A DNA stretch of 64,000 nucleotides from Eutrigla gurnardus (taxonomy: Eukaryota > Chordata > Actinopteri > Perciformes > Triglidae). Position numbers and translations under genes: made by a program. Of the stretch, positions 54,101-59,794 are shown piece by piece. Numbering within the stretch: position 1 is the stretch's first letter; each line of letters opens with the position of its first letter. Below the pieces are notes generated by a model that searched no databases, was not told where the DNA came from, and was given only the letters and a program-made list of their open reading frames with translations. The DNA is taken from contig OY741265.1 in assembly GCA_963514095.1 (NCBI GenBank), forward strand, positions 30,738,290-30,802,289, in the 5' to 3' direction.

Positions 54101-54431
54101 TTAGACCAGGTTTTTGCAACCAGGTGCTGTCGCTTCGAGAGCAATGTGCCAACAATGTGGCTGATGACATCTCATATTAAGATAGTAAATTTGCTACATG
54201 GAAAACATTGCTAAGCATGGAAATGAAGTGTGTTGGTCTGAGATAATGACACAATGATGTGATTGTGTGTTGTTACTAGAGGATCAGCTAGCAGTGGACA
54301 CTGATGAATGTCACCTCAGTCAAGAACGGAGAGGAACACAGAAGTCCCAAAGGAATGAAAATTGGTCTTTTCAAAGCCACCTGATAGTTGTGGTGAACTG
54401 TTTGCTGCCAGGAAGGGTGAGGCTCCACTCT

Positions 54432-54462
<31 letters not shown>

Positions 54463-55945
54463 CCATAGGTGCAACACCATGAGTCTCACCATTGAGTCAC
54501 ATAAACACACACACCTACAGTGCCGGTTTAATCATTTACTCTATGAGGGGCTAATAACAACAAGATATTTTTATGGCTCTTGGTTCCACAAACATTCTGT
54601 GGCATTTCTCTTGCAGTTATCGTACTTTTCTTGAAGAAATAAAAGGGCATGAATGAAGACATATAACGCTAACATCAAAGCTACAGACCAAGGTTTGGGT
54701 TTGAGACAAAACAAACTTCAGTTGGAAAGAAACAACATTCTTCCTGAGTGTCTCCTGACTCTGGCCACACCTCCACACAGTCGGGTATAAAGATACAGGT
54801 TCAACAGGTTTGGACAGCTATCGGACTGAGCTGCTGATTGGGAAAAAGAGCAGAGATCTCTCATGTAGGTGAACAGCTCAGTTAGTTATTTCAGAAAACA
54901 AGATTAACATGAAGTCTAGATTCTTGTCACTAATCCTGCAGATTTACAGAGCCAATCAGACTGAGCGGGATGACAGATAAGAGATAAATGATAATCTGAT
55001 TCGGAATTCATTTTCACCTTTCTGACATGACAGTTGTTTTGTTGGCTTGATGGATGGTCCAGTACGTGGCCCAGACTGAAATGTCTCAACAACATGATAG
55101 ATTGACATTTGGTCTGGATATCATGATTCCCAGAGGATGAATCCTACTGACCTTTCCTGTAGTGCCACCAATTGCTGAGAGTTTGAGTATCTACTTGATG
55201 GGTTGGCAGCACATTGTGAATCCCAGGGGAAAAATGAAGCAGCTCTTTCATCCCTTTCCGTAGTTTATGTCATATATTGTTATAATGTCGGATACTCATG
55301 CTAAACATGACAAAAGTCAATTTTAAGTTGAATTTAGACAATAATCTAAATATCAAGGATACATGCATTGGGGCAAACACATGGGAAAGCTCACTGAATG
55401 AGACAAACACATGTATGCTCACAAGATGTTATATCTTGGACAACCCCAACCCTTCACACAACAGAGGGCCTTAATGAGTTGTATCATCTGTGCTACAAAA
55501 TACAATGCAGACTGTATATAACGTCTGCCTTGTATTCATTTATTTTTTGATTATGTGCTTTAGTTTCTAAACTTTGTAAAGCTGCACATATTGGATATGA
55601 AGGTTGTTTTCATGTTCATGTACATACTGGTCATTTACCTGATTCTATTATGAAGAACGATCAGTGGAAGAGGAAGAGGAGGAAGCTCAATTCAACTAAA
55701 GCCCTGTAGCTAACAGACATCACAACTGACCCTCCACTGCACACAACCTGTTTTCTCTTCTCTTTCTCTTGTTTGACTCATCTGAGGATTTGTTAACAAG
55801 CTGTCGGATCATGTGACAAAACTATTCAATTGACTTCTCCAACTGTTAAACTAAACGTAACAAACAGAAGAAGTTGGACAGGAATCACCAGACAGCTTGG
55901 AAGGAGGCATGCTGGGACAAGAGAGTGTGAGCCCCACCTCTAGGA

Positions 55946-55991
<46 letters not shown>

Positions 55992-57607
55992 AGTCAAACG
56001 CAGTGGAGGACTGTCCTGTAAATACCTACAGGACAAACTTAACTAACATCTTTAACATCTTCAGAGCTGCACACACTGCTGACATGCTGACACAAGCCAC
56101 ACACACATCAAAGAGTTACATAACATCATGGCAAGCTTTTTACAAAACAACCAAGAGGGCAAAGAGGGTTACTCAACTTCTGACAAATTGCAATGCAATA
56201 TCATGCATGCATTTGTTCCATTTTTACCTGTGCAACTCACAACAAAAGATTCCAGATCATTTGTTAATCAAACTGAGGTTATGTAATGAAACAACACCTT
56301 TTACACTCTAAGCCTTTTAGACCATCTCCGATCATACTGGTCACTTTTTTAACAACATACTGTTGTATGAATAAATACACTTTTAATTAATTTTTTTATA
56401 TAAAAAACAATCAAATTTTCTTCCTGTAAAACAAAATAGCATGGATATTTACATTAGCTAGTACCAACCAACTTCAACCAATAATATCTTGACACCCATC
56501 AATCAGAGCGAGAGAAGGTCGTGAGATAAAGTTTTTGTGAAAATAGATTCCTCCCAACGTTACGTCCCTCCTCCTGTCCTGTTACACTGGAGAGAGCTGA
56601 CAGCAGCATGATGCTCCACATGTTAACAAGCAGCAATAAGAGGACAGAACAAAGGCGCTGAGGTTGATGGTGCCATCCACCTGGCAGACTAAGTCAGAGT
56701 CAACACCTCAACAAATTTCAAGTTCAAAAGCAACAGACAAGAAGGCTGTCTGATGAACATCACTATAGATTAAAACATGTTTGAATGACATTTTTTGTGT
56801 GTAGAAAACCCCCATTTATAGCAGATTCCTTGTGTAGTACTAATATACAGTAAACGTTTCTAAAACTATTAAAAAGTGTGTATTGTGGCGCTGCAGAGCT
56901 GGAGTCAGAATGAGATGAGTGTAGCTTTGCATAAATATGGGAAGCAACACTCGATTTATCCCTGGAAGATCAACTCTTCAGCATCACTTTGATCTAAGGC
57001 TGTGTCATAGTCTGTCATCTCTATTTTAATTTCTGTCTTATATATTTATAGCTTTAATTTTTATGACGCATGTGGTCTTTTAACTGCCGTATTTGCAAAA
57101 ACATGACTTTGCAGAAGATGATCTTACAAGCCATCCAAGTCTCATGGCAGGTCCTGAAATAGTCATGAATTGCATCTATTGCTTTCATGTATGTGTAAGG
57201 ACATGTATTGTCCATCTCTTCAGTGTCTCTCAGCACTAAAACAAGGCCGATTGGAAATTGAATTAGGATTCTTTTCCATGGTGGACACATGAACGTCCAG
57301 AGCTAGTGACGTTCGCAATACGGGGGGGGGGGGGGGGGGGGGGGAATCAACAGCCCTGTGTCAAATGCAGTGTTGTTGTGAAGTGACAGACTTGTGATTT
57401 CCCAAACATCCTATGTTCCTAAACCTTTTGTAGCATAATGTCGACCTGACTGACGGCGAATGAAGTTGTGCCTTGTTGTTCGCACTGTAGTTTAAACATG
57501 AACTCTACAAACAGTACAGAGTGTCCAGTCATGACATTAGCTAACAAGCACCCTGCTGTCAAAAATACACTTAGTATATTTGCTCAGTCTGCCTCCATTG
57601 CAAGTGT

Positions 57608-57639
<32 letters not shown>

Positions 57640-59159
57640 TTACACACTAGGTACAAGAGTGGACTTTGCACCAGAACTTTCATTGATCACGCAACAACTG
57701 AACGAAATACATGTCCTGAAAAGTGAATAAAAGTGAGGGAAAAAGAAGCGACACAGAGATAACAGAGAGACATGGACAGACAGACATGCACAGAGCCATA
57801 GGCAAGGAGGGATGGACAGAGAGTCATGGACAGGGAGACATGCACAGAAAGGCATAGACAAGGAGACAAGTACAGAGACAGGTGCACAGAGAGAGATGGA
57901 AAGATACATGAGCAGGGACACAGACAGGGAGACAGGGGGACATGGACAGAGAGACCTAAACAGAGAGACATGGACAGGGGTATATAGACTAAGACATGGA
58001 CAGAGCTGTAAGTGTGTGTTTGATGTGTCTCTGGAGGGGAAACAAGGCAAAATTGCAAGTTATATAAAACCTCACTCAGCACATTGAGTCTCCGCTAACC
58101 TACTTTACGTCCTCACTGTCTCATCTATATTCAGCCCTGACAAACAGCTCTGTCAGATGATGTTTCTGGTCATTTGCAACAGCAATTATACCAATCATAT
58201 ATGTCATTGTCTCCCACCAACACTACATACACCAAGTCCCACTGTGGCTTCAAACACCATGAGGATGTTTATGGTCCTGTCAGTACTGTCCGTCCTGGAC
58301 ATGAAACATGCCTTTTCCAGCCATGTGCAGATAAGAATGTACTCGTTATCCAGTTCCCCTCATCAATCAAATTCTTGTTAATGAGTGTTTACTCAAGCAG
58401 CTCCTTGTCTGCTTCTTCAAAAATAGCCAAAACATGTCTATAGTGTGTTCATTGAAGGCTTATTAATAATTAATATAATACCAGGTTTCAAATTAATTGG
58501 TTTATAGTTTATGAGAAATTGACATAATTATGCCATGAATCACCATCAGTTACATTACATACACAACATCAACAGGAAGCAACATCTGATCAAAAAATCA
58601 TTCAGTCCCAATTCAAGGTTGCCTCGGCAGCTGCCAATAAAAACATCACTTCTCCACTGATGAGACTGAGAGACGCTCGTCCCCATGAGGCTCTTCAAGG
58701 ACCATAAATAACATCATGTGACTCAGGCACGAAGCCAGTCAGCTTCTATCAATCAACCAGAACCAAACCAACACCCTGAATTGAACCACAACGGTGCAAA
58801 AACAAGTTCAAACATCAGTACTTTTGCAATAAGCAGTCTTGTTGCACAAGATGGAGTTTTCATGGTTCTCACTCAGGAAAACACTACTTTGGATCTCTAG
58901 CATCTCTAACATTCAATCAATATGGTTCTATATTTGTTTTCTACTAATGTATGCACATTGAAAATCATTATGTTCCTCAGTACCCGTTGCACCCCCTGCA
59001 AGAAAATGCGAACATATAGAGCTCCCAGTAGCCTCAGTCCCTCCAAGATGTTACTGACCTTAAAGGCAAATTTGCGGGTGATGTTGTCCGAAAGCTCCGA
59101 TCCTCCGATTCGAAAACTAAGCAGCGGCAAACTCCCTAACACCGTGTCCTCCTTCTCAT
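15771..59159 (-). CDS. plekha6: plekha6, PH domain-containing family A member 6 (20 exons, 5' end outside window)
   Basis: PLEKHA6 belongs to the PLEKHA5/6/7 family of phosphoinositide-binding PH proteins, known at cell-cell junctions and lateral membranes, where family members work with PDZD11. The joined exons give 1,029 codons plus stop: second half of the PH domain, a disordered linker with the family motif RKSSMAQLQSWVNQRRG, a Tyr/Ser/Pro-rich stretch, a coiled-coil block containing LGRLCEQNRILKDHEAVV, the segments ERPKSAVFP, REKRRSLNL and PREEIARLRRL, then DKVLIPERYLD, QEQEKRIEISCALA and a C-terminus ending HIMKV. PLEKHA6 is preferred to PLEKHA7 because the exon order and blocks such as SPSRYYPV, RPDSICS and RGTDTAKHR follow PLEKHA6 as I remember it. 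All junctions keep phase with GT-AG sites. The first PH half (GWLFKQ...FYYK type) is absent from 59.2-64 kb, so the start codon lies further right. No poly(A) site was fixed. Confidence 0.93.
15975..16916. mobile_element. GC-rich non-autonomous DNA transposon with 15-bp TIRs
   Basis: Perfect inverted ends GGGCCCTAGTTTCGT at 15975 and 16902-16916, 942 bp apart. GC-rich subterminal regions carry many ggcgca/tgcgcc motifs near both ends; the centre is AT-richer. No transposase was recognised, and no clean target duplication was found. It sits in the last intron of plekha6. Confidence 0.7.
18118..18266 (-). CDS. plekha6: plekha6 exon: QEQEKRIEISCALAAEASRR
   Basis: 149 bp. It completes an Asn codon, then reads LQNMVPLLDGPVEGG, SQQQLQEQEKRIEISCALAA and EASRRSRLLS, a charged helix conserved in the family (QEQEKRIEISCALATEASRR). 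The acceptor is aacagtgttag and the donor gtgaggac, one base into a codon. Confidence 0.95.
18634..18767 (-). CDS. plekha6: plekha6 exon: TPDKVLIPERYLD and LERIKTLIAKS
   Basis: 134 bp. LVTPDKVLIPERYLDVEDNA is followed by PLSPEEQKEKQKKLERIKTL and IAKS, nearly identical in pattern to PLEKHA6/7. It ends two bases into a codon at the donor gtgggttt, required for the next exon to read NLQNMVPLL. Confidence 0.95.
19015..19150 (-). mobile_element. LINE 3'-tail fragment (CAATT-tailed family)
   Basis: Matches the 63236 copy in order: atttcaatttatttatagtg, then cacaacaaaagg, gcaggactagaacacgctca and caccatcacccagg. The tail is at the left, so the element lies on the minus strand. Confidence 0.6.
19953..20105 (-). 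CDS. plekha6: plekha6 exon: EIDIKDLEAAVR and PREEIARLRRL
   Basis: 153 bp, 51 residues, phase 0. RRRLTAHEIDIKDLEAAVRG leads to ESPREEIARLRRLKVEPGTD and HLDISKE, matching HRSIHEVDISNLEAALR...TPREEIARLRKMELEP. The acceptor is a (TG)n microsatellite ending tacag instead of an ordinary pyrimidine tract. Confidence 0.95.
20107..20131. repeat. (CA)n microsatellite forming a plekha6 splice acceptor tract
   Basis: About 25 bp of CA on the plus strand; on the gene's strand it reads (TG)n-tacag directly before the exon at 19953-20105. Confidence 0.9.
20391..20549 (-). CDS. plekha6: plekha6 exon: ERPKSAVFP and REKRRSL blocks
   Basis: 159 bp, 53 residues, phase 0. ERPKSAVFPAELKSKMSVEE is followed by RRNQSSSVREKRRSLNL and SPANYRV, the most recognisable C-terminal region of the family. 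The acceptor is tttttcacag and the donor gtacggtc. Confidence 0.96.
20655..20712 (+). mobile_element. LINE reverse transcriptase remnant
   Basis: A short stretch translates to VPQGSILGPLCFYL, the conserved RT motif preceding the YADD box in L2/Rex-type LINEs. Flanking sequence is too decayed to bound the element. Confidence 0.5.
21306..22189. mobile_element. hAT-type non-autonomous element, 8-bp TSD GTCCTCGG
   Basis: The ends are CAGGGTTGGAATTTC and GAAATTCCCACCCTG (imperfect inverted repeats), flanked on both sides by GTCCTCGG (21298-21305 and 22190-22197). CAGGG ends and 8-bp duplications are hAT hallmarks. The 884-bp interior has no convincing transposase frame. It lies in a plekha6 intron. 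Confidence 0.85.
22281..22384 (-). CDS. plekha6: plekha6 exon: VGIVPPRTKSPTEE segment
   Basis: 104 bp. The correct acceptor is cccttgccag at 22385, not the nearer cctag at 22366. Using it completes a Val codon and gives VGIVPPRTKSPTEESHSSSA, then GVSRYNGRVPNGILR, matching VGVVPPRTKSPTDDE..NGLSS of PLEKHA6. The donor is AGG/gtatgtc in phase 0. Confidence 0.92.
22666..22741 (-). CDS. plekha6: plekha6 exon: PKFTGQTNMSDAQDQIQDRQ segment
   Basis: 76 bp. PKFTGQTNMSDAQDQIQDRQ is followed by STLNK plus one base before gtacaacc. The other two frames contain stops, so the frame is fixed. It corresponds to the segment ending AALNKVG in PLEKHA6. Confidence 0.87.
23313..23820. mobile_element. Tc1/mariner remnants
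   Basis: The right end carries gggtgagtgaatacttttgg then caatatagtg, a Tc1-type terminal sequence; the left part begins tacagctctggaaaaaca, another Tc1-type end. No transposase remains. Possibly two decayed copies side by side. Confidence 0.55.
24236..24403 (-). CDS. plekha6: plekha6 exon: Pro-rich PPRPPLPKSYYPLEP segment
   Basis: 168 bp, 56 residues, phase 0 at both ends. ETVPPRPPLPKSYYPLEPSS leads to a Pro-rich stretch and GIDDGYLDGEDGHIRK. The RPPLPKSY motif is a family landmark (PPRPPLPKSYVPLE type in relatives) and a candidate SH3-type ligand (inference). The acceptor is cctgcccttag and the donor gtatttgg. Confidence 0.87.
26014..26153 (-). CDS. plekha6: plekha6 exon: Ser/Pro-rich segment
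   Basis: 140 bp. After tgtcttcacag it completes a Val codon and reads ASGASGSFSTNSPASPLSSV, SFTSPLSPFSPVPGSQASPT and KQLGPE, matching NSPASPLSSASLTSPLSPFS..SGSQGSPTK of PLEKHA6. The donor GAG/gtaagc is strong and phase 0, matching the next exon. The same frame stays open for 286 codons beyond this donor (see findings). Confidence 0.92.
26233..26344 (-). CDS. plekha6: plekha6 exon: SELVRRHIQKEFWRVQDVLE helix
   Basis: 112 bp. SELVRRHIQKEFWRVQDVLE is followed by GLHKNHSSRGTDTAKHR, matching the NRQIQKEIWRIQDVMEGL..NNPSRGTDTAKHR block, one of the most conserved parts of PLEKHA5/6/7. It ends one base into a codon before gtaacaca. Confidence 0.95.
26410..28926. mobile_element. TA-flanked DNA transposon (outer of nested pair)
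   Basis: It starts CAGTTTTTTTCA and ends TGAAAAAAACTG, with TA at both flanks (26408-26409 and 28927-28928), the Tc1/mariner pattern. It is AT-rich. A second element with a related end lies inside it. Confidence 0.65.
27051..28110 (-). mobile_element. TA-flanked DNA transposon with transposase remnant (inner)
   Basis: Starts CAGTTTTTCTCGATCGTTTA and ends with the inverted match CAATTGAGAAAAACTG, flanked by TA. On the minus strand around 27560-27690 a decayed frame reads HARRYFPRC, then CDVDEVLWPDRN, resembling the C-terminal end of Tc1/mariner-like DDE transposases in fish. Orientation is given for that remnant. Confidence 0.65.
29114..29497 (-). mobile_element. Complete tRNA-derived SINE with RTE-like tail
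   Basis: On the minus strand it starts GGGCTGCACGGTGGTGTAGT, with box A (tagtggttagc) and box B (GGTTCGATCCC), and ends in (GGAT)n. A 14-bp duplication GCATCAAATAACTT flanks it exactly (29100-29113 and 29498-29511). The body (ggagtttgcatgttctcc ... gataagcggtagaaaatgg) is the widespread teleost type. Confidence 0.9.
30119..30177. repeat. (ATA)n microsatellite
   Basis: About 19 ATA/TAA units. It abuts the 3' end of the minus-strand LINE at 30180 and is probably its expanded tail. Confidence 0.95.
30180..31215 (-). mobile_element. LINE fragment (L2/Rex-type), minus strand, decayed
   Basis: Minus-strand translations give VKSLGDSTLSFEAHINNVTR, SRLDYCNSLPFGLPLKSLHK and, further on, HWCHAVAPVYLSEL, in the order seen at the C-terminus of L2-type RT proteins, but with frameshifts and stops. 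The 3' end resembles fish LINE tails with a (TTA)n end. Confidence 0.7.
31824..31919 (-). CDS. plekha6: plekha6 exon: coiled coil, end
   Basis: 96 bp, 32 residues, phase 0. ALTTTRMEFEALEDEANAIH is followed by GDLWEQLNAGGQ, matching ALTNSTIEYEHLESEV..LHDDLWEQLN in PLEKHA6. The acceptor is acctctcttag and the donor gtaaagtc. The next intron (5.5 kb) carries the nested TA-flanked elements and a complete SINE. Confidence 0.94.
32348..32497 (-). CDS. plekha6: plekha6 exon: coiled coil, middle
   Basis: 150 bp, 50 residues, phase 0. DSLEEALVATHQEMELYHNQ leads to KLRFKKETLQNQLINIRGEL and SHASS. It aligns with ESLESALMGTHQELEMF...LQNQLINIRVELSQ in PLEKHA6. The acceptor is gctgttccag and the donor gtaagaca. 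Confidence 0.94.
32820..33815 (+). mobile_element. LINE 3' fragment (CAATT-tailed family), plus strand
   Basis: The translation includes HAFVTSRLDYCNFLLSGCSN and LQLVQNAAACVLTKT, then a decayed RT C-terminus and a long 3' UTR ending tgttgtgacactataaatga, the sense version of the tail seen inverted at 19015 and 63236. Lies in a plekha6 intron in antisense orientation. Confidence 0.65.
33952..34032 (-). CDS. plekha6: plekha6 exon: start of coiled coil
   Basis: 81 bp, 27 residues, phase 0. KLLGRLCEQNRILKDHEAVV is followed by HRLRMDK, a heptad-patterned stretch diagnostic of the family (KLLGKLCEQNK type in PLEKHA6). The acceptor is gtctgacatag and the donor gtgcatta. Confidence 0.93.
34543..34614 (-). 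CDS. plekha6: plekha6 exon: VPPFHDVYSREL segment
   Basis: 72 bp, 24 residues, phase 0 at both ends. It reads VPPFHDVYSRELHPTLKLNE followed by IETS, corresponding to the VPPYPEV...LHTYKLNE segment of PLEKHA6 that leads into the coiled coil. The donor is taken as AGT before gtaagaga; the alternative four bases earlier would break phase. Confidence 0.9.
36396..36449 (-). CDS. plekha6: plekha6 exon: EDILDLQLQRNLDYLDQQ
   Basis: 54 bp, 18 residues, phase 0 at both ends, after ttggctcag and before gtaagagg. The peptide EDILDLQLQRNLDYLDQQ matches a conserved block in the PLEKHA5/7 relatives. It joins directly and in frame to the previous exon (HNKM) and the next (VPPFHDV). Confidence 0.88.
36691..37279. 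mobile_element. PIF/Harbinger-like non-autonomous element, TSD TAA
   Basis: Inverted ends AGGCCTTTGCACAC, flanked by TAA on both sides (36688-36690 and 37280-37282), as in PIF/Harbinger elements. 589 bp, with an ATC microsatellite inside and no transposase. Confidence 0.7.
37394..39650 (+). mobile_element. L2-type LINE, 5' truncated, with open 661-codon RT frame
   Basis: The frame 37394-39379 begins at TTG, so its start is not real; the endonuclease part is missing. Reverse transcriptase motifs are in order: LKKPTLDATDIQSYRPVSLL, LDLSAAFDTVNH, GVPQGSVLGPLLFSLYT (near residue 343), YADDTQLF (near 377), then SRLDYCNSLLAGLP and HWLPVAARIQFK. The tail reads gtaagtcgctttggacaaaa ... (taaatg)n, the fish L2 3' end. 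A C22-A21 tract lies at 39394-39436 in the 3' UTR. Antisense within a plekha6 intron. Confidence 0.9.
39394..39436. repeat. Poly(C)-poly(A) tract
   Basis: About 22 C followed by 21 A, inside the L2 3' UTR. The length may be uncertain in assembly. Confidence 0.9.
39861..39985 (+). repeat. 27-bp tandem repeat, about four copies
   Basis: The unit tttgttgtctcaacctaac + aaagtagg starts near 39874, 39901, 39928 and 39955 (period 27) and is degenerate at both ends. In a plekha6 intron. Confidence 0.85.
40471..40557 (-). CDS. plekha6: plekha6 exon: YDYPGDRRSLSQGLHHYNYP segment
   Basis: 87 bp, phase 0 at both ends, between acceptor tccttccttcag and donor gtatgtgc. It encodes 29 residues: YDYPGDRRSL, then QGLHHYNYPVSPSIHNKM. 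Length and phase allow it to be a cassette exon. The mammalian PLEKHA6 form I remember lacks an obvious counterpart, so it may be isoform-specific. Confidence 0.82.
40961..41444 (-). CDS. plekha6: plekha6 exon: Tyr/Ser/Pro-rich segment
   Basis: 484 bp. It opens after gactttccag and completes a Ser codon, giving SPSRYYPVTRGSGDYYGYPG, then YPPGIRPDSICSVS, MRRLSIQPRSRSVPRSPS and, near the end, DVIYADPSVYSLRRSLSSPK. The repeated R-S-x-S-x-P sites look like basophilic-kinase and 14-3-3-type sites (inference). It ends in phase 0 at AAG before gtactagc. Confidence 0.93.
41977..42534 (-). CDS. plekha6: plekha6 exon: disordered linker with RKSSM-QLQ-WV-RRG motif
   Basis: 558 bp, about 185 residues plus split codons. 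After the acceptor ccctttacag it reads INTTADLNHTMVTKAP, then a long Pro/His/Gly/Asn-rich segment without predicted fold, ending APERVAQRKSSMAQLQSWV followed by NQRRGMASQEDIN. The RKSSM.QLQ.WV.RRG block is a hallmark of this family. The exon ends AG before gtagac. The linker part diverges from mammalian PLEKHA6, as expected for disordered sequence. Confidence 0.92.
42658..42773 (-). CDS. plekha6: plekha6 exon: PH domain C-terminal strand and helix
   Basis: 116 bp, starting in phase 0 after gcatgcag with AQHAGTRTYYFSADS, then EDQEEWIRAMSEAAEV, the C-terminal alpha helix that closes PH domains. The invariant Trp of that helix is present. It ends AG before gtgcaata, splitting an Arg codon completed by the next exon. 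The intron before it is about 16.3 kb and cuts the PH domain in two. Confidence 0.93.
43617..43653. repeat. (CA)n microsatellite
   Basis: About 18 CA units in a plekha6 intron. Confidence 0.95.
43873..44436. mobile_element. hAT-type non-autonomous element, 8-bp TSD AACACAAC
   Basis: Starts CAGGCCCGGAGTGG, ends CCACTCCGGCCCTG, and is flanked on both sides by AACACAAC (43865-43872 and 44437-44444). 564 bp. A 137-codon open frame (43915-44328) lies inside, Pro/Ala/Asn-rich and without a recognised domain. Confidence 0.9.
46094..46123. repeat. (GT)n microsatellite
   Basis: About 14 GT units, in the large PH-splitting intron. Confidence 0.95.
46311..46366. repeat. (GT)n microsatellite
   Basis: About 27 GT units. 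Confidence 0.95.
47387..48580. mobile_element. Possible TTAA-type (piggyBac-like) non-autonomous element
   Basis: The left end reads TTAAAGTTCCCATATTATA; the right end contains the inverted match CATAATATGG but its TTAA is not preserved. The interior holds a GC-rich degenerate tract (48030-48330) and a 26-bp perfect palindrome. Confidence 0.4.
49384..50332. mobile_element. hAT-type non-autonomous element, 8-bp TSD AACGTAAC
   Basis: Ends TAGGGTTGGGCA and TGCCCAACCCTA, flanked by AACGTAAC on both sides (49376-49383 and 50333-50340). 949 bp. An acidic, Asp/Pro/Glu-rich short frame near 49972-50244 may be a remnant of a transposase 5' exon (inference). Confidence 0.88.
51069..51131. repeat. (CA)n microsatellite
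   Basis: About 31 uninterrupted CA units. Confidence 0.95.
51278..51376 (+). mobile_element. SINE 3' fragment with (GGAT)n tail
   Basis: Matches the 3' part of the SINE at 29114: ggcgacctgtccagactgta, ccctgccttcgcccaatg, acaggataagcggtagataa and then GGAT repeats. The 5' tRNA part is absent. Confidence 0.8.
51946..53198. mobile_element. DNA transposon with ~38-bp imperfect TIRs, unclassified
   Basis: The left end CATATGTGACCCGCCACGC continues AAAACCAGCAACAAGTCGG; the right end is its inverted match with few differences (CATATGCGACCAGCCACGG, then CAAAACCAGGAACAAGTCGG). 1,253 bp. Short frames inside (52485-52640 region) are rich in Lys/Glu but not recognised. Confidence 0.7.
53815..54052 (-). 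mobile_element. SINE fragment with internal duplication
   Basis: Same family as 29114, minus strand: 5' tRNA part at the right end (gcagcccc), core ggagaacatgcaaactccac. The segment agtctatcacag ... tgtagagacagacaggt is duplicated in tandem and the tail is lost. Confidence 0.78.
54243..54460 (+). mobile_element. Dispersed repeat fragment matching the inverted copy at 63.6 kb
   Basis: The block gtgttgttactagaggatca ... gaatgtcacctca appears as its reverse complement at about 63585-63650. It probably belongs to the CAATT-tailed LINE. The fragment ends in a CA microsatellite. Confidence 0.55.
55948..55989. repeat. (CA)n microsatellite
   Basis: About 20 CA units. Confidence 0.95.
57323..57344. 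repeat. Poly(G) tract
   Basis: About 22 consecutive G, possible G-quadruplex sequence (inference). Confidence 0.9.
57757..58010 (+). repeat. Purine-rich degenerate minisatellite (gacagagagacatgga type)
   Basis: Repeated gacagagagacatggacag-like units of variable 12-20 bp spacing. Both strands stay open across it, giving repetitive translations that are not credible proteins. Confidence 0.8.
59059..59159 (-). CDS. plekha6: plekha6 exon 1 of window: middle/second half of PH domain
   Basis: 101 bp. It begins with the last two bases of a codon after the acceptor cttttcacag and ends at AAG before gtcagtaa. It encodes DEKEDTVLGSLPLLSFR followed by SDNITRKFAFK, the beta-strand region of the PH domain seen in PLEKHA5/6/7 (DEKEE..LGSIPLLSFR type). 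The preceding exon, which would supply the Trp-rich first half, is not in the window. Confidence 0.92.
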
Positions 59160-59602
59160 CTGTGAAAAGAGAAATGGACACGTGAAAAGAATCAGAGAAA
59201 CAGAATAACGTTTCATGGCGCTACAACTGCTGTGTGAGAGAAATAATAATTAGAGCCTGAGCTGGTTCATTCAACCTGCAGGATAAAAGACGGCAAATCA
59301 GAGTCCAAACATGAAGCTCCTCTCCTCCCAGCACACTCTCTGCTCCCACGGTGACAGCTTCCTAGAATAGATATCCATTATGGTCCGAAGGTCCTCTGAT
59401 AAGCAGCGGTAATGGCTCACACACATACACCAGGATCTACCGCTGTTAAATGTGAGCACCGGCTCTGACTAAATAATGGAAGGAGGCATGAAAATTTCAG
59501 CAGTTTGAAAAGGGATACACTCCTGTGACCTCCTACCTCTTATATCCCGAATGTAGCTTCGCACCGACACTCTCTGCTGAGTGTGTTTATGTGTGGGTGT
59601 GT

Positions 59603-59641
<39 letters not shown>

Positions 59642-59710
59642 CGAGCGAGAGGGAGGGAGATCTGGAGGAGGGGGAAGGGCTTGTGCAATCATACAATACC
59701 CTGATCCCTG

Positions 59711-59794
<84 letters not shown>

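Larger units (their letters stand above)
54461..59058. other. Intron sequence of plekha6, little recognised
   Basis: Apart from microsatellites, a poly(G) tract and the purine-rich minisatellite, I see no gene or bounded mobile element here. Confidence 0.55.

Noticed and set aside
57640..58087. Overlapping 91-136 residue open frames on both strands
   Set aside because: They read through the purine-rich gacagagagacatgg minisatellite, which lacks stops on either strand, and have no domain.
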